64,000 nucleotides of DNA from the NCBI GenBank assembly GCA_963767835.1, contig CAVYFY010000019.1:310001-374000 (forward strand), read 5' to 3'. The notes under the pieces are model-generated. The model had not been told where the DNA came from, did not search any database, and saw nothing but the letters and a program-made list of their open reading frames with translations. The position numbers were made by a program, and so were the translations under genes. This stretch comes from SIAQ01 sp963767835 (lineage in GTDB: Bacteria > Planctomycetota > Planctomycetia > Gemmatales > Gemmataceae). Shown piece by piece: positions 8,274-17,379 of this stretch (within the stretch, counting starts at the first letter, position 1; the number at the start of each line of letters is the position of its first letter).

Positions 8274-9311
8274 CTATCGCAGGATCTCCGCCTCTTCGAC
8301 CGCCCGCCCCAGAAGCACCACGCGTTGCGGCGCAGCGGCCGCGATCATCACGGCCCCGATGTCCGGATGCTGCTGGCAATAGGCGCGCGTTTCCTCGACG
8401 CCGAGGATGAAGAACGCGGTGGCAAGCGCGTCGGCCTCGGCGGCGCTCGGGGCGGTTGCCGTCGCGCTCAAGGTCCCATCGGCGGGCCAGGCGGTGCGCG
8501 GATCGAGCAGATGGCCGAGCTTTTTGCCCTCGTGGATGAAATGCTGGTGGGTGCCAGCCGAGGTCGCCATGGCGCGATTGCGCAGATGAACCCAGGCGCG
8601 GCGACACTTCGGACGTTCGGGATCGGTGAGGCCGACGGTCCAGCCGGTCTTGCCTGGCGTCTCGTTGCCGAGCGCGAGGATGCTGCTATGGCCGCCGTGC
8701 ACTAAGATATTTTCCGTATTTGCGATCCGGGCGGCGCGGTCGAGGGCGTATCCTTTGCCGATCGAGCCAAGGTTGATTTCGAGCCCATGCCGCTGGAAGA
8801 AGACGGTTTGCCGATCGCGGTCGAGAGTCACGTGCTGCATACCGATGCGTTCGCGGACGGCGGCGCGCTCCATGTCCGTGGGCACGCGCCCGGCCCGGCG
8901 GAAAAAGCCCCACGCTTTGATGAGCGCGCCGACCGAGATGTCAAACGCCCCGTGCGTGTCGCGATGAATGCGTTCCGCCTCGATCAACAGCGCGAACAGG
9001 TTGGCCTCGACGCACACCGGATGCTGGGCCGCCCGGGCGTTGAGCCGGCTGATTTCGCTCGCGTCGCGGTAAGCGGTGAGCTGTTCTTCGAGTCGATCGA
9101 TCTCATCGAGAGCCGCCTCGGCAATTTCGTGAGCCGCCGGCGTATGGAATGGCAGGATGACTTCGAATGTCGTGGCCATCGCCCGGCGAGCGAAGCGCAG
9201 CATCACCGGATCGCTGCTCGACGGCGGCGTTTCCAGTTCGCTCGCAATCCCCAGCATCGGCCCGGCCATTTTCGCCAGGCGGCGCGGATGCAAAAATTCA
9301 CGGCGGTTCAT
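8274..9311 (-). CDS. apbE: FAD:protein FMN transferase (ApbE family)
   Basis: 345 residues. ApbE enzymes move FMN from FAD onto a Thr of flavoproteins such as RnfG or NqrC, outside the cytoplasmic membrane and with Mg2+. Visible signatures: ARRAMATTFEV at the N-terminal strand, GSIGKGYALDRAA in the FAD site, GHLLDPRTAWPADG (the usual DPRTG region), and SAAEADALATAFFILG near the C-terminus. The start at 9311 gives MNRREFLHPRRLAK, a Tat-like RR signal without a very hydrophobic core. No flavin-accepting partner is encoded nearby. Longer in-frame starts are rejected as low-complexity intergenic sequence. Confidence 0.92.
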   Translation of the reverse strand: MNRREFLHPRRLAKMAGPMLGIASELETPPSSSDPVMLRFARRAMATTFEVILPFHTPAAHEIAEAALDEIDRLEEQLTAYRDASEISRLNARAAQHPVCVEANLFALLIEAERIHRDTHGAFDISVGALIKAWGFFRRAGRVPTDMERAAVRERIGMQHVTLDRDRQTVFFQRHGLEINLGSIGKGYALDRAARIANTENILVHGGHSSILALGNETPGKTGWTVGLTDPERPKCRRAWVHLRNRAMATSAGTHQHFIHEGKKLGHLLDPRTAWPADGTLSATATAPSAAEADALATAFFILGVEETRAYCQQHPDIGAVMIAAAAPQRVVLLGRAVEEAEILR

Positions 9312-9566
9312 GCTTTCAATGTATCGCAATTGCGCCGGCCAAACCAATGGACGCGGCAAGCGCGCAACGAATTTTCGACGGCGATCCCGTTTGACATCAG
9401 CGGTTTGCGCCGATTCGTTGCGCACACACCCACACACCCCCCCCGCGCAATGAATCGGATTGCCCCGGCCCGCAACGGAGCTTGCAATTCCTCAATCCGC
9501 CTTGAATCATCGGCCGCGACTCGGTTATAGCGGGCGCGAGAGATTCGATATCATGGAGGCCATGCC

Positions 9567-11885
9567 ATGTCGCCACGCATTTTTGTCGCAATGATTTGCC
9601 TGACGGTGAGCTGGGCAAGCAGCGTCAATCGGGTCGCCGCCCAGCCGGGCGATCCAGTCGCTCCGAATATTCCGCTGCGCCTAATACCGCCGGACCTCTT
9701 GGGCCCACAAAAGGGAATTCCGCATAGTGCGGACAAGCTGGTTCGCGTCACCTATCCGATCGCCGATCTAATCGTGCCGATCGAGGATCACACCGCATTC
9801 GCCGACCGCAAGCCCGACAAGGAAGGGCGCAAAACCACCCCGGATGCCCTGGCCGCGGCGTTGGTGAAACGCATCACCAACTCGGTGGCGAAGGAAACCT
9901 GGGAAGGCGCCGGCGGCAAGGCTAGCATCCAGTATTTCCCGATGGGCCTGGCCCTCGTCGTGCATCAGCGCGAGGACGTGCAGCAGGAAATCGCCCGCCT
10001 CCTCGCCGATTTGCGACGGCTGGCCGACGTGCAGGTTTCGCTGGAGGTGCGCTTGATCCAGCAGGCTTCGCCAGCGACGGTCAAGCAAATTCGTGCCCGC
10101 ATGGACGCGGAAGGCCAGGCGGTCCGCGCCATCAACATCGAAAAGCCCGCGAACGTCGGCCGATTCGTCAGCGTGGATGACAAGCAGGTCCACGTGATCC
10201 TGGAAATGGCCCAGACCGACCGGGCCGTCCACATCCTGCAAGCCCCGAAGCTCACGGTCTTCAACGGCCAGCAAGCGGGCGTCAATGGAATGATCGATGG
10301 CGCCGGCGTGCGACTTGATGTTTGGCCCGTCGTTGCCGTGGATCAAAAGTCGGTGCGTTTTTCGCTGCACCTGGAGCACGCCGCGAATTCCCGCAAGAAG
10401 GCCGAGGCTATCGGTACATTCGCCGTGCCCGCCAATCGCACCCTGATCTGGCACATCGCCGACGACCTGTTCGTGCTGGTGACGCCGCGGGTTATCGTCG
10501 TGGAGGAGGACAAGAGTCTCTTCCTCGGCAACGTTCCGCCGATTCCCGGTCCTGATGGCGCGGAGGAGCAATCGATTCCGGTGCCGAAAAAGCCGGGCAA
10601 CCAGCCGAGCGCAAAGGAGAAAGCGATTCAGGATCGCCTGAAAGAGCCGATCAGCGTGAATTTCAAGGAGGTCCCGTTGCGAGAAGCGATCAAAGTGATT
10701 GCCATTCAGAGCGGGATTCAGGTCGTGCCGGACACGCGAGCCTTGCAGGAAGCGAAAATCAACATGGACGCGCCGGTTTCGGGATCGGTGGACAACATCA
10801 AACTGAAGAATGCGCTGGCCATCCTGCTCAAACCGATGCGCTTGCGATGGGTTATCGAAGGCGAGGTCCTCAAGATCACCACCGAAGACCGGTGCGGGAG
10901 GTTGATCAAGGCAACCTACAAGGTCGGCGATATCGTCTCCCCGCCGCCGACCGTGGTAGGTCAGGAACCTCCCAAGATGGAAGCCGAGCTCATGGAATTG
11001 ATCCAGAGCACTGTCGCCAAGAATACCTGGGAAGCGAATGGCGGCGTGGGAACCTTGCAATATTTCCCTGCCGAGAAGAAGCTCACGGTCACCCATTGCC
11101 AGGAGGTTCAAGAAGAAATCCAATTGCTGCTGGCGACACTGCGCAAGTTGCAAGACCTGACGGTCAATGTCGAAGTGCGCCTGGTCAACGCGTCCGCCGA
11201 CACGGCGGAGAGCTTGCGTAAGGAATTGGCGCAATACGGCGACCGTTTGGAGGCTTTCCGTCTGTCTATGCGTGATTCCAACGCGGCGCTCTCCTGGGTC
11301 AACCGCTTCGGTCCCGCTCGTGAATCGATTCCTTTGCGAGCCTCAATCGGGTCGCCGCAATATTTTTCCACGGATGAAGCAGGCGTCCAACACTTTCTCG
11401 AAACCGCCCGTAAGAGCTGCACCGTGTTGTCGGCGCCCAAGATCAACGTCTACAACGGCCAGAGACTGGCCATGAATTGCGTGCAAAAACAAATCGCGGT
11501 AACCGAATTTCGCCTGCCGGTCAAGGAAACGGCTATTGCGTCGGTCCGGCATAGCGAGATACGCAACGAAACGTCAACGATCTCTTCGGCGACGAAGGAA
11601 AAGACGACCAGCGGCTGGCGTTATGATGTGCAGCCGATCGTCTCGCCGGACCGCAGATCGGTGCGATTGAATCTTTGCTTCGAGCATTTCGTGAACGCAG
11701 ATGCCATCGAACACACGACGAAGGCTGCCGCGACCTTCACGGTGCCGGATCAACGCACGCTCGTCTGGCACCTCGGCGCGGCGGCAAACGGGCAGCACCT
11801 TTTCGTCTTGGTCACGCCGCGCGTCATCGTCCGCGAGGAAGAAAAAGAAACTGTGGATAACGTCCCCCCTATTCCGGGGCGGTGA
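9567..11885 (+). CDS. Secretin-like (type II/III secretion) protein with duplicated halves
   Basis: 772 residues with a signal peptide (MSPRIFVAMICLTVSW) and a GGAGG site upstream. Two homologous halves each run from a QYFP / VQ(Q/E)EI segment through a VEVRL strand, an APK(L/I)xVxNGQ segment and RTL(I/V)WH to VLVTPRVIV and NVPPIPG. Between them, at about 355-440, sits an STN/secretin N0-like domain (VNFKEVPLREAIKVIAIQSG). The VTPRVIV ending matches secretin C-terminal strands, but the canonical pore-forming core is reduced. It is probably periplasmic or outer-membrane. No pilus or secretion genes are adjacent. Confidence 0.8.
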   Translation: MSPRIFVAMICLTVSWASSVNRVAAQPGDPVAPNIPLRLIPPDLLGPQKGIPHSADKLVRVTYPIADLIVPIEDHTAFADRKPDKEGRKTTPDALAAALVKRITNSVAKETWEGAGGKASIQYFPMGLALVVHQREDVQQEIARLLADLRRLADVQVSLEVRLIQQASPATVKQIRARMDAEGQAVRAINIEKPANVGRFVSVDDKQVHVILEMAQTDRAVHILQAPKLTVFNGQQAGVNGMIDGAGVRLDVWPVVAVDQKSVRFSLHLEHAANSRKKAEAIGTFAVPANRTLIWHIADDLFVLVTPRVIVVEEDKSLFLGNVPPIPGPDGAEEQSIPVPKKPGNQPSAKEKAIQDRLKEPISVNFKEVPLREAIKVIAIQSGIQVVPDTRALQEAKINMDAPVSGSVDNIKLKNALAILLKPMRLRWVIEGEVLKITTEDRCGRLIKATYKVGDIVSPPPTVVGQEPPKMEAELMELIQSTVAKNTWEANGGVGTLQYFPAEKKLTVTHCQEVQEEIQLLLATLRKLQDLTVNVEVRLVNASADTAESLRKELAQYGDRLEAFRLSMRDSNAALSWVNRFGPARESIPLRASIGSPQYFSTDEAGVQHFLETARKSCTVLSAPKINVYNGQRLAMNCVQKQIAVTEFRLPVKETAIASVRHSEIRNETSTISSATKEKTTSGWRYDVQPIVSPDRRSVRLNLCFEHFVNADAIEHTTKAAATFTVPDQRTLVWHLGAAANGQHLFVLVTPRVIVREEEKETVDNVPPIPGR

Positions 11886-11897
11886 CGCCGATTTCGC

Positions 11898-12157
11898 ATT
11901 TCGCACCGAAGGTGCAGCGACAAGCCAGCCCAGGGCAGAGCGATGCGGCGGCCGAGCCGCATCGCGCCGCCCTGGGGAACGGCGGCAACCGAACACCAAG
12001 CCCTGCAAGGGCGAAACAACGGGCTTTGCCGAAATTTGTCGTGCCCCACAGGGCGATCCAAACATGGGATTCATCGCACCCAGGGCGGCGCGATGCGGCT
12101 TGGTCGCCGCATCGCTCTGCCCTGGGCTGGCTTGTTGCCGCACCTTCGGTGCGAAAT
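11898..12157. repeat. Long imperfect palindrome filling the gap between secretin-like gene and rsmA
   Basis: Arms of about 79 bases (11898-11976 and 12079-12157) are largely complementary, with the shared cores TTTCGCACCGAAGGTGC and CCCAGGGCAGAGCGATGCGG. The central 100 bases hold a further CCCTGCAAGGGCGAAACAAC motif. The region codes for nothing convincing. The composite palindromic structure suggests a dispersed non-coding element. Confidence 0.7.
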
Positions 12158-12193
12158 CAAAGGCACCATATCAATGATGCGCCGTTTCGCTTG

Positions 12194-13105
12194 CTAACAA
12201 CCAAACGCTCCGCACAATTGCAAATGTTGCTCGATCGACAGCGCCTCGGCTCGCTCCGTTCCCGCGTAGCCCAGGTCCGCCAGCTTCGCGTCCACGACGT
12301 GTTTTTCGTGCTGATGCCCCGTCATGCTGATCAGGCCGCCGCGCAGGTTCTTGCGGCGATGCGAATAGAGATCGCGCAGGAAATTGCGGAATCGCTGCAC
12401 GTCGGGTATGCGCCGCCGCTTCTCGGCGTTCGGCACAATTTTCACGATGCCCGAATCGACCGCCGGCTTGGGCCAAAAGACGCTCGGGCCCAACTTGCGC
12501 AGCATCTCGGTGTCGGCCAGGCTCTGCACCAGGATCGCCAGGGCGCCGTATTCCTTCGTGCTCGGCCCGGCGATCATCTTCTCCGCGATCTCCCACTGCA
12601 CCGTCACGATCATACGCTCGATCGGCAAATCCGAGATCAGCAAATTCGAGATCACCGGCGTCGCCACGGCGTAGGGCAGGTTCGACACCAGCTTGACGCG
12701 CTCGGGCCGATATTTTTCATTCAGCTCGTCCAGGTTCGCCCGCACTTCGGGATTCATCTGGTTCTTGTTCTTGAGCGCGTCGGCCAGCAGGATGCGCACG
12801 TTGTCATGGGCGTGGACGGTTTCGCAAGCGAGCTGGTGAAACGCCGGATCGATTTCAACGGAAAGGACGGAACCGGCGACCTCGGCCAAACGGGCGGTCA
12901 AGCTGCCGGTGCCGGAGCCAACCTCGAGAGCGAGATCGGCTCGCGTCAACTCGGCGGCGCGGACGATGAAATCGACGAGATTGAGATCAATGAGGAAATT
13001 CTGGCCGAGCTTGTTCTTGGGATGCAGGCGGTTGACCTGGAACAATTCGCGCAAGTAGGACTGCGTCTGGCGCGGGGCGGGATGTGGAGCGGGGGTGTCG
13101 TTCAT
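12194..13105 (-). CDS. rsmA: 16S rRNA (adenine(1518)-N6/adenine(1519)-N6)-dimethyltransferase
   Basis: 303 residues. RsmA (KsgA) dimethylates two adjacent adenines in the 3' terminal hairpin of 16S rRNA during small-subunit assembly, using S-adenosylmethionine. Motifs: KNKLGQNFLID near residue 31, the SAM-binding LEVGSGTGSLT, acidic LSVEID, and the catalytic NLPYAVATPVI. The C-terminal domain carries FRNFLRDLYSHRRKNLRG. Length and order match the family. It is read toward the long palindrome and preceded by another palindrome after the DUF1501 gene. Confidence 0.95.
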   Translation of the reverse strand: MNDTPAPHPAPRQTQSYLRELFQVNRLHPKNKLGQNFLIDLNLVDFIVRAAELTRADLALEVGSGTGSLTARLAEVAGSVLSVEIDPAFHQLACETVHAHDNVRILLADALKNKNQMNPEVRANLDELNEKYRPERVKLVSNLPYAVATPVISNLLISDLPIERMIVTVQWEIAEKMIAGPSTKEYGALAILVQSLADTEMLRKLGPSVFWPKPAVDSGIVKIVPNAEKRRRIPDVQRFRNFLRDLYSHRRKNLRGGLISMTGHQHEKHVVDAKLADLGYAGTERAEALSIEQHLQLCGAFGC

Positions 13106-13126
13106 TAAGAGAATTGTATGACCGCC

Positions 13127-13185
13127 AAGCCCTGGGATGAGGTACTCCGAATCCCAGGGGTTCGGAGTACCTCACCCCTGGGCTT
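13127..13185 (-). terminator. Hairpin after the DUF1501 gene
   Basis: Arms 13127-13151 and 13161-13185 pair at 23 of 25 positions around a 9-base loop, ending 2 bases from the DUF1501 stop codon. The position is right for termination of the DUF1501/DUF1549 transcript ahead of rsmA. Confidence 0.65.
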
Positions 13186-13186
13186 T

Positions 13187-14522
13187 CTAGAACAACTCGC
13201 GCACGTGCTGGCCGCCGTCAACGATGCGGATGGGGCGGCCGATGGGGGTTTGATTTTCCTTGCGTGGATCGATGCCGAGGGCGTGGCAGATGGTGCAGAA
13301 GAAGTCGGGGACGCCGACGGGGCGGTTGGTGATGTCGTTACCTCCGTCGGAAGTCGAGCCGATAACGCGGCCGCCGCGGATGCCGCCGCCCGCCAAAGCA
13401 ATCGAGAAGGCGCGCGGATAATGGTCGCGGCCGGTGTTGGCGTTGATGCGCGGGGTGCGGCCGAACTCGCCGGTCCAAATGATGAGGGTGCGATCGAGCC
13501 GATTGCGGTCGCGCAGATCCTTGACGAGATTGGAAAAGCCGGCGTCCACCTGGGCGCTCAAGGTGCGGCTCCTATCGAAGTTGTCTTGATGCGTGTCCCA
13601 GCCGCCCATGCCGACCTCGACGAAGGTGACGCCCGCTTCGACGAGCCGGCGCGCCAAAAGGCAACCCTGGCCGAACGAGAATCCGCCGCCCGGACCGCCG
13701 CCGCCAGGCCCACCAGCGCCGCCGCCACGGCCATAGCGATCGCGGGTGGCGGCCGTTTCGCGGGACAGATCGAAGGCTTCCAGGCGTGGGCTGCGGACCA
13801 TGTTGGCGGCGCCGTTGACGTGGGCGCGATGATCGGTGACGCGCCTGCCCGCCCGCTTCGGCGAAATCGCGTTCGAGGTCTTGCATCAGGTTGAGCCGGC
13901 GATCGAAGCGTTCGCGGTTGGTGCCGCCGGGCAGGGTGGTGTTGGCCGGCATCTGGTTGGGGTTGCCGACGCCGAACGGCGCGAACTGCATGGGGAGGAA
14001 GCCGTTGTTGATGGCGCCGCCCAGACCGCGGCCACCGATCTGCACGAAATGGGGCAGATCGAAATCGCGCGGCCCGATCTCGCTGGCGACGATGGAGCCG
14101 ATGCTGGGAAAGCGTACGCCGCCGACGGGCAGGTAGCCGGTTTTCATGAGGTAGGTGGCGCGTTGATGTTCGCCCTCGCGGTTGTTCATGGAGCGGACCA
14201 GGGCGATGCTGCCCATCTCGCGAGCCAGGAGCGGCCAGCTGTCGGCGATGCGGATGCCGGTGGTCGCGGTGTTGATCGCCAGCGTCGGCCCGCCGTTGGC
14301 ATGGCCGGGCTTGGGATCGAAGGTCTCGAATTGGCTGGGGCCGCCGTTCATGTAAAGCAGGATGCACGACATCTGCCGGCGCCGCAATTCCTGGGCATGA
14401 GCGGCCAGCGTTGGCAACAGGCCCATGCCGGCGGCGCCAACGGCGACCGAGCGCAGAAACGTGCGCCGGCTGACGACGCCATCGCGGTTGACTTGCACTT
14501 GCATGTGGGTTTGCAGGGTCAT
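13187..14522 (-). pseudogene. DUF1501 (sulfatase-like) Tat-exported protein, frameshifted
   Basis: Two overlapping frames make one family-length protein of about 445 residues. The N-terminal part (from 14522) has a twin-arginine signal, SRRTFLRSVAVGAAGMG, then LLYMNGGPSQFETFDPKPG. The C-terminal part (to 13187) has VEVGMGGWDTHQDNFD, IIWTGEFGRTPRIN and GRDHYPRAF, all DUF1501 hallmarks. The frames meet near 13839-13844, where one extra C would give a continuous ARVTDHR sequence. A Gly-rich loop follows. DUF1501 proteins pair with DUF1549/DUF1553 proteins in planctomycetes, as here (14573). It is either a sequencing error or a recent break; the rest looks under normal constraint. Confidence 0.85.
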
Positions 14523-14572
14523 GGTAGCTCCATACCCCCAGGAACGCTGCGCTTATCCTGGGGCTTGCGGGG

Positions 14573-16357
14573 TTAGCGCTTCATTTGAAATTCCGTGGAG
14601 TTGATCAGCGCCCAGAGGATGTCCTCGTAGGCTTCCGCGCGATTGCCGACGGTCTTGATGTGCTCGTTGCAGCGAGCGAGTTCGCGGTCGGTCGGCCGGC
14701 GGGCGAGCGTGCGCAGATAAACGATCCGCAGCGCCTCGTTGTTGTCCGAGTTGGCAGCCAAGATGCGCCCGAGCAAGTTGGTCCCTTGGGCTTTGATCTT
14801 GTTGTTGATCTGCGGGTTATTCATCAGGATCAACGCCTGGCTGATGCTTCCCTCGATTTCCTCGGCTTTCGTGGAGGGATCGAAGGAGAATTCGTTCTTG
14901 AACTGATGTTCCAGGCCGCCGAAGCGAGCGAATGGGCCCATCGGCGGGGCGGCTCCAAATTTCCCGCCCTGGTTGAACGGGCCGATCGAGCTGACCAGCG
15001 TTTGCCAAAGGGCGCTGCCGTTCATGCGCACGGGGTTGCGGGTGGCGAAGAGAAGGTGATCGTCCGCGGGGTCCGTTGGGCGGATTTGCCGCTGGTAGGT
15101 TTCGCTGTTCATGATGTCGCGGATGAGTTGTTTGATGTCGCAATCGTTGCCACGGAAGGAGGCGGCGAGGCGGGCGAGGACGGCGGGCATCATGGCGTCC
15201 TTCTGCGGGCCGAGATCGTCGATGGGGGTGTAGAACGATTGCCCCATGAATTCGCCCCACATGCGATTGGTGAAAGCGGCGGCGAACCAGGGATTGTCTT
15301 TGTCGGTGATTTGCTCGGCGAGGGCGGCGCGGCGTGCTTCATCGCCCATGCCGCCGCCACCTTTACCGAAACCTCCCTTGCCGAAGCCCCCCTTGCCGAA
15401 ACCACCTTTCGCCGGTCCGTTGTTGATGATCGGCCCGGCAGCCGCGGCGCCTTTGGGAGCCTTGCCGTCGAGGAAACGCGGAGTCATGGTCGTGCCGGTC
15501 TTGGGATTGTCCTTGTCGGGCATCTTGTGCTCGCCGAACGGCGCGGAAGCCACCTCGACGCCAACGAATTTCTTCTCCTCGCGAATCGGGCGTTCCCCCT
15601 TGTAGCGAGCGTAGTAGGCGGCGAATTCGTGGAATTGCTTGCGCTTCCAGACATCGCTCGGGTGATCGTGGCACTGGGCGCATTGAATCTGGATGCCCAG
15701 AAAGATGCGCGAGGTCTCGGCCGCGATCTCAGTGGTGGCGTCGGCGCCGCGGCGCGTCAGCAGGAAGAAAGCCTGGGCGTTTTCGTTCGGCTTGTCGTAC
15801 ATCACCTTCCCCTTGGCGGTGATCATCTCGCGAGTGATATAGGCCCAGCTTTTGTTGGCTTTGAGTTGCTCGGTCAGCCAGCGCTCGAACGCGGGGGCGA
15901 CCTGGGTCAGGCGGAAATCGATGGTGGCCCGCGTGGTGATGACGCTGCGCCAGTATTGGCCCCAGTGCCTGGCGTAATCGTCGCTGTCGAGCAGCTTGTC
16001 GATCAGCTTGGCGCGCTTGTCCGCGGCCTTGTCTTCGGTGAATTCCTTGACATCGGCGGGGGCGGGGAGCTTGCCGGTCAAATCGAGATAGACGCGGCGG
16101 ATGAATTGCTCATCGGTGGTTTTTGAAGCCGGCTTGACGCCGAGCTTGGCGAGTTCCGCTTCGACAAGGCGATCGATTTCGCCCGCCGCGATCTTGGCGG
16201 TGGAGTATTTGAGCCAATCCTTGGTGTCGAGATTGCCGACCGGCAGCTGCACGACTTTCTTGGGCTCGGTCTTGACCGGATCGGCCTGCATGGTAGCCGC
16301 CATTATCATCAGAGCGACGGCCCCGAGGCCCACATTTTTCCAACACCAAGTCTGCAT
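14573..16357 (-). CDS. DUF1549/DUF1553 domain protein
   Basis: 594 residues. The start at 16357 is supported by AAGGAGA upstream and a signal peptide (GAVALMIMAATMQA). The DUF1549 domain covers roughly 45-270 and includes DEQFIRRVYLDLTGKLP and the haem-like QCAQCHDHPSD. A low-complexity GGFGKGGFGKGG linker follows. DUF1553 then covers about 360 to the end, with NPWFAAAFTNRMWGEFMGQ, SETYQRQ and RPTDREL. These proteins are abundant and lineage-specific in planctomycetes, exported, and co-encoded with DUF1501, as seen just downstream (50-base gap). Whether the CxxCH binds haem is not established. Confidence 0.92.
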   Translation of the reverse strand: MQTWCWKNVGLGAVALMIMAATMQADPVKTEPKKVVQLPVGNLDTKDWLKYSTAKIAAGEIDRLVEAELAKLGVKPASKTTDEQFIRRVYLDLTGKLPAPADVKEFTEDKAADKRAKLIDKLLDSDDYARHWGQYWRSVITTRATIDFRLTQVAPAFERWLTEQLKANKSWAYITREMITAKGKVMYDKPNENAQAFFLLTRRGADATTEIAAETSRIFLGIQIQCAQCHDHPSDVWKRKQFHEFAAYYARYKGERPIREEKKFVGVEVASAPFGEHKMPDKDNPKTGTTMTPRFLDGKAPKGAAAAGPIINNGPAKGGFGKGGFGKGGFGKGGGGMGDEARRAALAEQITDKDNPWFAAAFTNRMWGEFMGQSFYTPIDDLGPQKDAMMPAVLARLAASFRGNDCDIKQLIRDIMNSETYQRQIRPTDPADDHLLFATRNPVRMNGSALWQTLVSSIGPFNQGGKFGAAPPMGPFARFGGLEHQFKNEFSFDPSTKAEEIEGSISQALILMNNPQINNKIKAQGTNLLGRILAANSDNNEALRIVYLRTLARRPTDRELARCNEHIKTVGNRAEAYEDILWALINSTEFQMKR

Positions 16358-16453
16358 GGCTCTTCTCCTTCGCGACGGCAACACATCAAGCGTGAAGGTA
16401 TCGATCCAGCTTAAAGATAGCATTATTCCGATGAAAACATCATGAGAAATCGC

Positions 16454-17211
16454 TCATGTCTGCGGAATCGGCCGTCCCATCTTTTTCAGCAGCATTTTCA
16501 TGTCATCCCAGACGTACTTCTTGTTGCCCGGGCTGCGGAGCAGGTAAGACGGATGATAGGTTGGTAAGACCGGAATCCCCCTGAATTCGTGGAAACGCCC
16601 GCGCAATCTGCCGATCGAAACATCGGTTTGCAACAGGTTCATGGCCGCACACGCCCCAGCGCCACGATAAACTTCGGTTGCACCAACGCCAGCTGATTCT
16701 CGAGATATTCACGGCAATTGGACGCTTCATTCGGCAGCGGCGTGCGATTGCCGGGCGGCCGGCATTTGAGGATGTTGCAGATGTAAACTTCTTCGCGCTT
16801 GAACCCCATCGCCGCGATGATCTTGTTCAGCAGCTGACCGGCGGCGCCGACGAACGGCAGCCCTTGCGCGTCCTCATCCGCTCCGGGCGCTTCGCCGATG
16901 AAGCAGAGCTCAGCGACCGGACTGCCGTCGGCGAACACTGTCTGCGTGCGCGTCGAGCACAGTTCCGCGCAGCGCGTGCAGGCTTTCACTTCGTCGGCCA
17001 GTGTTTGCAATGCGAGCCGGCGCTGTTCAATGGTCAAGCCGCTGCCCGCCGGTTCCTCCGGCGCGATCGCGAATGCGTCGGCGTTTATTTCTTGGGGCGG
17101 CGGCGCAATTTCAAGCGGCGCGCCGAGCGGCAGCCATTCTACCCCGGCGCCGCGCAGCTGGCGTAATCGCTCCAACAGCTGACGGCGCAGTGTTTCCTCG
17201 GTTTCGGGCAT
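16454..17211 (-). pseudogene. Family 4 uracil-DNA glycosylase, split by a frameshift
   Basis: Removes uracil from DNA to start base excision repair. The first frame from 17211 encodes residues 1-190. It includes the family 4 motif GEAPGADEDAQGLPFVG (106-122) and the four iron-sulfur Cys positions (C78 and C81 in CTRC, C150 in ILKCRPPGNRTP, C166 in NCREYL). It then runs into a TGA after FIVALGRVRP. The second frame (16642-16454) continues with IGRLRGRFHEFRG and the catalytic-loop HPSYLLR. Inserting one G near 16645-16650 restores ALGRVAAMNLLQTD. The break forms an ATGA stop-start overlap, so separate translation of both halves is formally possible. Confidence 0.87.
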
Positions 17212-17298
17212 GGCGGTTGCCTCGTCACAAATGACATCTGGGGTCATTTTATGATTTGCGAGGTCTCGCGAAAACGTGATGCCGTGGGCTGCAGCACA

Positions 17299-17342
17299 GA
17301 AGCTCGCTTGGCGGTTTCGCGCGAATCCGCCAAGCGAGCTTC
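17299..17342. repeat. Inverted repeat upstream of the glycosylase gene
   Basis: Perfect 16-base arms (17299-17314, 17327-17342) with a 12-base loop lie between the stop of the kinase-fold gene (17380) and the start of the glycosylase gene, both minus strand. It could terminate the kinase transcript. Confidence 0.6.
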
Positions 17343-17379
17343 GATGTTGCAATCACGGTTGGTGCATTCACTGCATGGC

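Noticed and set aside
9768..11234. 488-codon open frame antisense to the secretin-like gene
   Set aside because: His/Arg/Asp-rich shadow composition, no ribosome-binding site, and the plus-strand gene is convincing.
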